64,000 nucleotides of DNA from Thinopyrum elongatum (lineage: Eukaryota; Streptophyta; Magnoliopsida; Poales; Poaceae): the NCBI GenBank assembly GCA_011799875.1, contig CM022303.1:734323321-734387320 (forward strand), written 5' to 3'. Shown one piece after another: positions 34,190 through 45,300 of the stretch (position 1 is its first letter; each line of letters begins with the position of its first letter). The notes under the pieces are model-generated. The model was not told the origin of the DNA. It made no database searches and worked only from the letters and a program-made list of their open reading frames with translations. Position numbers and translations under genes: made by a program.

Positions 34190-34360
34190 TATGCTAGGCA
34201 TAGTGCATGTAGGCTGAAATAACTGCATTCCATGAGTTGGAATCCCTCTGATGCATCTCATCAAATGATCATAGTGCCTCATACAAACAGCCACACTTTC
34301 CATAGATGTTATGAAGGGCACTTCCTGGGAAGACGTTGGACATGTAAGAATGCATCTGCC
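34190..34360 (-). pseudogene. PPR protein fragment
   Basis: The - strand reads SALHNIYGKCGCLYEAL, a stop, then SFDEMHQRDSNSWNAVISAY. This is the classic plant pentatricopeptide pattern (ALxDMYxKCGxLxEA...FDEMxxRDxxSWNAxIxAY). One to two repeats are present with an internal stop; no organelle-targeting start or C-terminal domain is nearby. It is a scrap of a PLS-type organellar RNA-editing or processing factor. Confidence 0.75.
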
Positions 34361-35102
34361 ATCTCAAGGGACGCCGAAACACAACGATCATTCCGCCGAA
34401 CACTACGTGCACGCACCAGAGAGCACACCCGTGGCCCCAGCGGCATGCCAAGACAACATCCCCAACCTATCTCATAGGTTCGGTGGTGGAGTTGACGACG
34501 GTGGTGGAGCCGGTGGTGGCGTCGGCGTTGGATGGTGCTAGTGGTGGTGCCAATGCAGGTTCAGGAACAATTCACCGGTTGTGGGTACGTGGTGGCTCCT
34601 CCGTGGCCAATTGGACAACGGTAGGTAGCAGAGCCGGTAAATATGCATTCTCGCCAAGCATAGCCAAAAGGGGACCGATCAATCATGTCTGTGGTCATCA
34701 GTTCATACGTTCCGAGGACACTCACAATTAAGACCCAGCTAACTATTGTTTCAGTTGGCAGGGAGTCAACAGTCTCCATCAACAGTATACATCGTCCTTT
34801 CTAAAACAAACAGTATTGTATTGTATACATCGACTATGCATGCAGTGCTGGCTCGATCTTTTCTGAACGAAGCCACGTATGATAGTAACGATAATTGCTG
34901 GCTTGTAAGGGAGGCGACCTAAAAAACAGGTTTTTCCTTCTTTTTAACTAAGAGATGGTCCCTGATGCTAATGGTAAAACATTTTTTTATCGTGATTTCG
35001 ATTTCACTTCTAGATGCAATATACTTACCTCACATCTAAGTCTCCAACCACATGATTGATTGCTATAAGATTCGTGTAAATTGTTTTTTCGTAACACAGA
35101 TT
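34361..35102. other. No recognised feature; flank of the CACTA element
   Basis: Includes a short GGTGGTGG-rich run near 34480-34560. The last three bases before the CACTA end are ATT (35100-35102), the candidate 3-bp target duplication. Confidence 0.4.
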
Positions 35103-35129
35103 CAGTACCGGAATTCGGCCTAATCCCGA

Positions 35130-35506
35130 CGGCCTACCATATGTCGACGGCCCCCGTCAGCATATGTGGAGGTATGCCGACGGCCTTGGGCAAGCCGTAG
35201 GTGTACAGAGGCCGTCGGCATATTCAACATATGCCGACGGTAGTCGTCGGCATATCGGGAAATATGCCTACAGCGGCCGTCGGCATATCTGAGCCGTCGG
35301 CATAGACGTGGGACCGGTGACCCTGTGGATGACGGGCGTTTGATGCCGTCATATCTACGCCGACGGCCCTAACGGCGGTCGTCGGCATAGTTTTATTCCA
35401 CGTCATCGATCCGCCGCATGTGCCACGTCATCGATCCGAGGCGTGTCGGTTGGACACACATCATTGATCCGGTGGCATAGGTATGCCGACGGCTTGTCGG
35501 CATAAC
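35130..35506. repeat. CACTA subterminal motif cluster, left
   Basis: About a dozen copies of TATGCCGACGG or its complement, in both orientations, within ~380 bp of the terminus. Such subterminal repeats are the binding sites of the CACTA accessory protein in characterised elements. An (ATT)n run follows at about 35511-35535. Confidence 0.85.
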
Positions 35507-35777
35507 TGTGTATTATTATTATTATTATTATTATTTTGTAAATTAAAATTTGATTAACTAAATGTGTCTTATCTAAACATAAACATACATAAATTATATA
35601 TCGATTTGGTGTAGAATTTTCCATAGATTATGAATATGTAGTTTGTATTTGTTTTCAAGTATGTTAGTAATCTGACCTTATGTTCTTTTGCATATAGGTC
35701 CCTATACTTTATTAAAATCACAAACAATTGATAATTACAAATATTTTGACAAGTTTTATATTTTTTTATAAGAATCT
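35507..35777. other. AT-rich spacer with ATT microsatellite
   Basis: An (ATT)8-like run (35511-35535) and low-GC sequence between the subterminal motifs and the array, in sharp contrast to the GC-rich array. Confidence 0.7.
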
Positions 35778-38700
35778 TGAAAGTGCTAGATCAGCCGGTC
35801 AACAGTGCCAGGGTTAGATGGGACGGGGTGTTTGAGGGGGTAGCTGTGAGGCTAGGTCTTGCGCTACGCCCTCTTACACATCTGGAAGTGTGGTGGCAGG
35901 TGCAAGCATCCGGCACGCGGCTCTGTAGTGTGACCGCCCTCATGGACGTCGTTGCCGCCGTCGCACAGAGGGGGGAAACGGCCACGTCGGGCAGACGCGG
36001 AGGGAATCTTGTGGTGGGTCAAAAGTTCTTGCGCTGCGCCCTCTTACACGTCTGGAAGTGTGGTGGCAGGTGCAAGCACCCGGCACGCGGCTCCGTAGTG
36101 TGACCGCCCTCACGGACGTCGCTATCGCCGTCGCACGGAGGGGAAAACAGCCACGTCGGGCAGACACGGAGGGAATCTTGCGGTGGGTTGTGCCCGGACC
36201 TTGATCTGAAGTGTACCTATGGGCTGGCCTATCACAGCCAAGCGAAAATGCCCATCGGTCAAACCCCGTCCGGCGAAAGTCAAAGGCCTAGATCCACTGG
36301 TCAACAGTGTCAGGGTTAGACGGGACGGGGTACTTGGGGGGGGGGGGGGTAGCTATGAGGCTAGGTCTTGCGTTGCGCCCTCTTACACGTTTGGAAGTGT
36401 GGTGGTAGGGGCAAGCACCCGGCACACGGCTCAGTTGTGTGACTGCCCTGACGAACGTCGCTGCCGCCGTCGCACGGAGGAGGGAAACGGCCACGTCAGG
36501 CAGACACAGAGGGAATCTTGCGTTGGGTTGCGCCCGGACCTTGATCCGAAGTATACCTATGGGCTGACCAATCACAGCCAGGTGAAAATGTCCATCGGTC
36601 AAACCCCGTCCGGCGAAAGTCAAAGGCCTAGATCCGCCGGTCAACAGTGCCAGGGTTAGACGGGACAGGGTACTTTGGGGGTAGCTATGCGGCCAGGTCA
36701 TGCGCTGCGCCCTCTTACACGTCTAGAAGTGTGGTGGCAGGTGCAAGCACCCGGCACGCTGCTCCGTAGTGTGACCGCCCTCACGGACGTCGCTGCCGCC
36801 GTCGCATGGACGGGTGAAACGGCCACGTCGGGCAGACACGGAGGGAATCTTGCGGTGGGTTGTGCCAAGACCTTGATCTGAAGTGTACCTATGGGCTAGC
36901 CTATCACAGCCAGGTGAAAATGTCCATCGGTCAAACCCCGTCCGGTTAAAGTCAAAGGCCTAGATCCGCCGGTCAACAGTGATAGGGTTAGACGGGACGG
37001 GGTATTTGGGGGGTAGCTATGCGACCAGGTCTTGCGCTACGCCCTCTTACACATCTGGAAGTGTGGTGGCAGGTGCAAGCATCCGGCACGCGGCTCCGTA
37101 GTGTGACCGCCATCATGGACGTCGCTGCCGCCGTCGCACAGAGGGGGGAAACGGCCACGTCGGGCAGACGCGGAGGGAATCTTGTGGTGGGTTGTGCCCG
37201 GACCTAGATCCGAAGTGTACCTATTGGCTGGCCTATCATAGCCAGGTGAAAATATCCATCGGTCAATCCCCATCCGGCAAAAGTCAAAGACCTAGAACTG
37301 CTGGTCAACAATGCCAGGGTTAGACGGGAAGGGGTACTTGGGGGGGTAGCTATGCCGCCAGGTCTTGCGCTGCGCCCGCTTACACGTCTAGAAGTGTGGT
37401 GGCAGGCGCAAGCACCTGGCACGCGGCTCCGTAGTGTGACCGCCCTCACGGACGTCGCTGCCGCCGTCGCACGGAGGAGGGAAATGGCCCCGTCAGGCAG
37501 ACACGGAGGGAATCTTGCAGTGGGTTGTGCCCGGACCTTGATCCAAACTGTACCTATGGGCTGGCCTATCACAGCCAGGTGAAAATGTCCATCGATCAAA
37601 CCCCGTCCGGCGAAAGTCAAAGGCCTAGATCCGCCGGCCAACAGTGACAGGGTTAGATGGGACGGGGTAATTGGGGGGGGGGGGGGGTTGGGGGGTAGCT
37701 ATGCGGCCAGGTCTTGCGCTGCGCCCTCTTACTTGTCTGGAAGTGTGGTGGCAGGTGCAGGCACCCGGCACACGGCTCTGTAGTGTGACCGCCCTCACGG
37801 ACGTCGCTGCCACCGCCGCACGGAGGGGGGAAACGACCACGTCGGGCAGACACGGAGGGAATCTTGTGGTGGGTTGTGCCCGGACCTTGCTCTGAAGTGT
37901 ACCTATGGGCTGGCCTATCACAGCCAGGTGAAAATGCCCATCGATCAAACCCCGTCCGGCGAAAGTCAAAGGCCTAGATCCGCTGGTCAACAGTGTCAGG
38001 GTTAGACGGGACTGGGTACTTGGGGGGTGGGGGGGGTAGCTATGAGGCCAGGTCTTGCGCTGCGCCCTCTTACACGTCTAGAAGTGTGGTGGCAGGTGCA
38101 AGCACCCGGCAAGCGGCTCCGTAGTGTGACCGCCCTCACGGACGTCGCTGCCGCCGTCGCATGGAGGGGTGAAACGGCCACGTCGGGCAGACACGGAGGG
38201 AATCTTGCGGTGGGTTGTGCCCGGACCTTGATCCGAAGTTTACCTATGGGCTGGCCTATCACAGCGAGGTGAAAATGTCCATCGGTCAGACCCCGTCCGG
38301 TGAAAGTCAAAGGCCTAGATCCACCGGTCAATAGTGCCTGGGTTAGACGGGACGGGGAACTTGGGAGGGGGGGTAGCTATGTGGCCAGGTGTTGCGCTGC
38401 GGCCTCTTACATGTCTGGAAGTGTGGTGGCAGGTTCAAGCACCCGGCACACGGCTTCGTAGTGTGACCGCCCTCACGGACGTCGCTACCGTCGTCGCACG
38501 TAGGGGGAAACAGCCACGTCGGGCAGACACGGAGGGAATCTTGCGGTGGGTTGTGCCCGGACCTTGATCCAAAGTGTACCTACGGGCTGGCCTATCACAG
38601 CCAGGTGAAAATGTCCGTCGGTCAAAACCGTCCGGCGAAAGTCAAAGGCCTAGATCCGCCGGTAAATGGTGTCAGGGTTAGACGAGACGTGGTACTTGGG

Positions 38701-41700
38701 GGGTAGCTATGCGGACAGGTCTTGTGCTACTCCCTCTTACACGTCCGGAAGTGTGGTGGTAGGTGCAAGCACCCGGCACGCGGCTCCGTAGTGTGACCGC
38801 CCTCACGGACGTCGCTACCGCCATCACACGTAGGGGGAAACAGCCACGTCGGGTAGACACGGAGGGAATCTTGCGGTGGGTTGTGCCCGAACCTTGATCC
38901 GAAGTGTACCTATGGGCTGGCCTATCACAGCCAGGTGAAAATGTCCGTCAGTCAAACCCCGTCCGGCGAAAGTCAAAGGCCTAGATCCGCAGGTCAACAG
39001 TGCCAGGGTTGGACGGGACGGGAACTTGGGGGGGTGGTAGCTATGTGGCCAGGTGCTGCGTTGCGCCCTCTTACACATCTGGAAGTGTGGTGGCAAGTGC
39101 AAGCACCGGCACACGGCTCCGTCAGGCAGACACGGAAGAGGGAAACGTCCCCGTCAGGCAGACACGGAGGGAATCTAGCAGTGGGTTGTGCCTGGACCTT
39201 GATCCAAAGTGTACCTATGGGCTGGCCTATCACAGCCAGGTGAAAATGTCCATTGGTCAAACCCCGTCCGACGAAAGTCAAAGACCTAGATCCGCCGGTC
39301 AATAGTGCCAGGGTTAGACGGGATGGGGTACTTGGGGGATTAGCTATGCGGCCAGGTCTTGCGCTGTGCCCTCTTACATGTCTGGAAGTGTGGTGGCAGG
39401 TGCAAGCACCCGGCACGCGGCCCTCTAGTATGACCGCCCTCACGGACGTCGCTACTGCCATCGCATGGAGGGGGGAAACGGCCACGTCGGGCAAACACGG
39501 AGGGTATCTTGTGGTGGGTTATGCCCGGACCTTGATCGAAAGTGTACCTATGGGCTGCTCTATCACAGCTAGATGAAAATGTCCATCGGTCAACCCCATC
39601 CGGTGAAAGTCAAAGGCTTAGATCCGCCGGTCAACAGTGACAGGGTTAGACGGGACGGGGTACTTGGGGGGGTAGCTATGCGACCAGGTCTTGCGCTGCG
39701 CCCTCTTACACGTCTGGAAGTGTTGTGGTAGGTGCAAGCACCCAGCACGCGGCTCCGTAATGTGACCGCCCTCATGGACGTCGCTACCGCCATCACACGT
39801 AGGGGGAAACAGGAATCTTGCGGTGGGTTGTGCCCGGACCTAGATCCAAAGTGTACCTACGGGCTGGCCTATCACAGCCAGGTGAAAATGTCCGTTGGTC
39901 AAACCCCGTTCGGCGAAAGTCAACGGCCTAGATCCGCCGGTCAATAGTGTCAAGGTTAGACGGGACGTGGTACTTGGGGGGTAGCTATGCGGCCAGGTCT
40001 TGCGCTGCGCCCTCTTACATGTCTGGAAGTGTGGTGGCAGGTGCAAGCACCCGGCACGCGGCTCCGTAGTGTGACCGCCCTCACGGACGTCGATGCCGCC
40101 GTCGCACGAAGAAGGGAAACTGCCACGTTCGGCAGACACGGGAGGGAATCTTGTGCTGGGTTGTGCCCGGACCTTGATCCGAAGTGTACCTATGGGCTGG
40201 TCGATCACAGCCAGGTGAAATTGTCCATCGGTTAAACCCCGTCCGGCGAAAGTCAAAGGCCTATATCTGCCGGTCAATAGTGCCAGGGTTATACAGGACA
40301 GGGTACTTGGGGGATAGCTATGCGGCCAGGTCTTGCGATGCGCCCTCTTACACGTCTAGAAGTGTGGTGGCAGGTGCAAGCACCCGGCACGCGGCTGCGT
40401 AGTGTGACTGCCCTCACGGACGTCGCTGCCGCCGTCGCACGGAGGGGCGAAACGGCCACGTCGGGCAGACACGGAGGGAATCTTGCGGTGGGTTGTGCCC
40501 GGACCTAGATCTGAAGTGTACCTATGGGCTGGCCTATCATAGCCAGGTGTGAATCTCCATCGGTCAAACCCCGTTCGGCGAAAGTCAAAGGCCTAGATCC
40601 GTCGGTCGACAGTGCCAGGGTTTGACGGGACGGGGTACTTGGGGGGGAGGTAGCTGTGTGGCCAAGTCTTGCGCTGTGCCCTCTTAGACGTCTGGAAGTG
40701 TGGTGGCTGGTGCAAGCACCCGGCACGCGGCTCCGTAGTGTGACCGCCCTCACGGACGTCGCTATCGCCGTCGCACGGAGGAGGGAAACGGCCCCGTCAG
40801 GCAGACACGGAGGGAATCTTGCGGTGGGTTGTGCTCGGACCTTGATCCAAAGTGTACCTTTGGGCTGGCCTATCACAGCCAGGTGAAAATGTCCATCGGT
40901 CAAACCCCGTCCGGTGAAAGTCAAAGGCATTGATCCGCCGGCAACAGTGCTAGGGTTAGATGGGATGGGGTACTTTGGGGGGTAGCTATGCGGCCAGGTC
41001 TTGCGCTGCGCCCTCTTACATATCTGGAAGTGTGGTCGCAGGTGCAAGCTCCCGACATGCGGCTCCATAGTGTGACCGCCGTCACGGACGTCGCTGCCGC
41101 CATCGCACGGAGGGGGGAAACGACAACATCGTGCAGACACGGAGCGAATCTTGCTGTAGGTAGTGCTCGGAACTTGATCTGAATTGTACCTATGGGCTAG
41201 CCTACATAGCCAGGTAAAAATGTCCATCGGTCAAACCCTATCCGGCAAAAGTCAAAGGTCTAGATCCGCCGGTCAACAATGATGCGGTTAGATGGGACGG
41301 GGTACTTTGGGGGGGGGGGGGGGGTAGCTATGCGACCAGGTCTTGCGCTACGCCCTCTTACACGTCTGGAAGTGTGGTGGCAGGTGCAAGCACCCGGCAC
41401 GCGGCTCCGTAGTGTGACCGCCCTCATGGACGTCGCTGCCGCCGTCGCATGGAGGGGTGAAACGGTCACGTCGGGCAGACACAGAGGGAATCTTGCGATG
41501 GGTTGTGCCCGGACCTTGATCCGCAGTGTACCTATGGGCCGGCCTATCACAGCGAGGTGAAAATGTCCATCGGTCAAACCCCGTCCGGCGAAAGTCAACG
41601 GCCTAAATCCGCCGGTCAACAGTGCCAGGGTTAGACGAGATGGGGTACTTGGGGGGTGGGGGGTAGCTATGTGGCCAGGTGTTGAGCTGCTCCCTCTTAC

Positions 41701-42652
41701 ACGTCTGGAAGTGTGGAGGCAGGTGCAAGCACCCGGCACACGGCTCCGTAGTGTGACCGCCCTCACGGGCGTCACTGCCGCCGTCGCACGGAGGAGGGAA
41801 ACGGCCCCGTCAGGCAGACACGGAGGGAATCTTGCTGTGGGTTGTGCCCGGACCTTGATCCAAAGTGTACCTATGGGCTGGCCTATCACAGCCAGGTGAA
41901 AATATCCATCGGTCAAACCCCGTCCGGAGAAAGTCAAAGGCCTAGATCCGCCGGTTAACAGTGCCAGGGTTAGATGGGATGGGGTACTTGGGGGGGTAGC
42001 TATGCGGCCAGGTCTTGCGCTGTGCCCTCTTACATGTCTGGAAGTGTGATGGCAGGTGCAAGCACCCGGCACGCGGCTCTGTAGTGTGACCGCCCTCACG
42101 GACGTCGCTGCCGCCATCGCAAGGAGGGGGGAAACGGCCACGTCGGGCAAACACGGAGGGTATCTTGCGGTCGGATATGCCCGGACCTTGATCCAATGTG
42201 TACCTATGGGCTGGCCTATCACAGCCAGGTGATAATGTCCATCGGTCAAACCCCGTCCTGTCAAAGTCAAAGGCCTAGATCCGCTGGTCAACAGTGACCG
42301 GGTTAGATGGGACGGGGTACTTGGGGGGGTAGCTATGCGACCAGGTCTTGCGCTGCGCCCTTTTACATGTCTGGAAGTGTGGTGGCAGGTGCAAGCACCC
42401 GACACACGGCTCCATAGTGTGACCGCCCTCACGGACGTCGCTACCGTCGTCGCACGTAGGTGGAAATAGCCACGTCGGGCAGACACGGAGGGAATCTTGC
42501 GGTGGGTTCTGCCCGGACCTTGATCCGAAGTGTACCTATGGGCTGGCCTATCACAGCCAGGTGAAAATGTCCGTCAGTCAAACCCTGTCCGGCGAAAGTC
42601 AAAGGCCAAGATCCTCCGGTCAACAGTGTCAGGGTTAGACGGGATGGGGTAC

Positions 42653-45300
42653 TTCGGGGGGGGGGGTAACTATGCGGCCATGTCTTGCGATGCACCCTCT
42701 TACATGTCTGGAAGTATGGTGGCAGGTGCAAGCACCTGTCACGTGGCTCGTAGTGTTACCACCCTCACGGCACTCACTGCCACCGTCGCAGGAGGGAGGG
42801 AAATGCCTCGTCCGGCAGATACGGGAGGAATCTTGCGGTGGTTGTGCCCGGACCTTGATCGCAGAGTGTACCTATGCTGGCCTATCACACCCAGGTGAAA
42901 ATGTCCATCGGTCAAACCCCGTCCGGCGAAAGTCAAAGGCCTACATCCGTCGGTCAATAGTGCCAGGGTTAGACGGGACAGGGTACTTGGGGGTAGCTAT
43001 GCGACCATCTTTTGCGCTGCGCCCTCTTACACATCTAGAAGTGTGGTGGCAGGTGCAAGCACCCGGCACGCGGCTCCATAGTGTGACCGCCCTCACGGAC
43101 GTCGCTGCTGCCGTCGCACGGAGGGGGGAAACGGCCACATTGAGCAGACACGGAGGGAATCTTGCGGTGGGTTGTACCCGGACCTTGATCCGAAGTGTAC
43201 CTATGGGCTGGCCTATCATAGCTAGGTGAAAATGTCCATCGGTCAAACCCCGTCCGGTGAAAGTCAAAGGCCTAGATCCGCCGGTCAACAGTGACAGGGT
43301 TAGATGGGACGTGGTACTTGGGGGGGGGGGTAGCTATGCGACCAGGTCTTGCGCTACGCCCTCTTACACGTTGGAATTGTGGTGGCAGGTGCAAGCACCA
43401 GGCACGCGGCTCTGTAGTGGGACCGCCCTCATGTCGTCGCAGCCGCCGTCCACGGAGTGGGGAAACGGCCACGTCGGGCGACACGGAGGGAATCTTGCGG
43501 TGGTAGTGCCCCGACCTTGATCCGAAGTGTACCTATGGGCTGGCCTATCACAGCCAGGTGAAATGTCCATCGATCAAACCCCGTCCGGCGAAAGTCAAGC
43601 TAGAGCCGCCGGTCAGGAGTGCGGGTTAGACGGGACAGGGTACTAGGGGAGGGGTAGCTATGCGGCATGGTATTGCACTACGCCCTCTTACACGTCTGGA
43701 AGTGTGGTGTGCAGGTGCAAGCACCCGGCACGCGGCTCCGTAGTGTGACCGCCCTCACGGATGTCGCTGCCGCCGTCGCACGGAGGAGGGAAACGGCCCC
43801 GTCAGGCAGACACGGAGGGAATCTTGCGGTGGGTTGTACCCGGACCTTGATCCAAAGTGTACCTATGGGCTGGCCTATCACAGCCAGGTGAAAATGTCCA
43901 TCGGTTAAACCCCATTCGGTGAAAGTCAAAGGCCTAGATCCGCCGGTCAACAGTGCCAGGGTTAGACGGGACGGGGTACTTCGGGGGGGGGGGGTAACTA
44001 TGCGGCCATGTCTTGCGATGCACCCTCTTACATGTCTGGAAGTATGGTGGCAGGTGCAAGCACCTGTCACGTGGCTCCGTAGTGTTACCACCCTCACGGA
44101 CATCACTGCCACCGTCGCACGGAGGAGGGAAATGGCCTCGTCCGGCAGATACGGGAGGGAATCTTGCGGTGGGTTGTGCCCGGACCTTGATCCGAAGTGT
44201 ACCTATGGGCTGGCCTATCACACCCAGGTGAAAATGTCCATCGGTCAAACCCCGTCCGGCGAAAGTCAAAGGCCTACATCCGTCGGTCAATAGTGCCAGG
44301 GTTAGACGGGACAGGGTACTTGGGGGTAGCTATGCGACCATCTTTTGCGCTGCGCCCTCTTACACATCTAGAAGTGTGGTGGCAGGTGCAAGCACCCGGC
44401 ACGCGGCTCCATAGTGTGACCGCCCTCACGGACGTCGCTGCTGCCGTCGCACGGAGGGGGGAAACGGCCACATTGAGCAGACACGGAGGGAATCTTGCGG
44501 TGGGTTGTACCCGGACCTTGATCCGAAGTGTACCTGGGCGGCCTATCATAGCTAGGTGAAAATGTCCATCGGTCAAACCCCGTCCGTGAAAGTCAAAGGC
44601 CTAGATCCGCCGTCAACAGTGACAGGGTTAATGGGGACTGGTACTTGGGGGGGGGGGGTAGCTATGCGACCAGGTCTTGCGCTACGCCCTCTTACACGTC
44701 TGGAATTGTGGTGGCAGGTGCAAGCACCAGGCACGCGGCTCTGTAGTGGGACCGCCCTCATGGACGTCGCAGCCGCCGTCGCACGGAGTGGGGAAACGGC
44801 CACGTCGGGCAGACACGGAGGGAATCTTGCGGTGGGTAGTGCCCCGACCTTGATCCGAAGTGTACCTATGGGCTGGCCTATCACAGCCAGGTGAAAATGT
44901 CCATCGATCAAACCCCGTCCGGCGAAAGTCAAAGGCCTAGAGCCGCCGGTCAGGAGTGCCAGGGTTAGACGGGACAGGGTACTAGGGGAGGGGTAGCTAT
45001 GCGGCATGGTATTGCACTACGCCCTCTTACACGTCTGGAAGTGTGGTTGCAGGTGCAAGCACCCGGCACGCGGCTCCGTAGTGTGACCGCCCTCACGGAT
45101 GTCGCTGCCGCCGTCGCACGGAGGAGGGAAACGGCCCCGTCAGGCAGACACGGAGGGAATCTTGCGGTGGGTTGTACCCGGACCTTATCCAAAGTGTACC
45201 TATGGGCTGGCCTATCCACCACAGGTGAAAATGTCCATCGGTTTAAACCCCATTCGTGAAAGTCAAAGGCCTAGATCCGCCGGTCAACAGTGCCAGGGTA
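42653..45300. repeat. Higher-order repeat, 4 units (~1.33 kb), two copies
   Basis: Units at 42666, 42993, 43330, 43656 match units at 43993, 44326, 44659, 44993 in order by shared private variants (GTAACTATGCGGCCATGTC, CGACCATCTTTTGCGCTGC, CGTCTGGAATTGTGG, GCGGCATGGTATTGCACTAC). The offset is about 1,330. The copies differ largely by 1-4 base deletions. Confidence 0.85.

Noticed and set aside
41260..42486. 408-codon frame on the - strand in the tandem array
   Set aside because: It crosses several ~333-bp units whose period is a multiple of three. Other strands and frames are open too, and the composition is Arg/Pro/Thr-rich without a domain.
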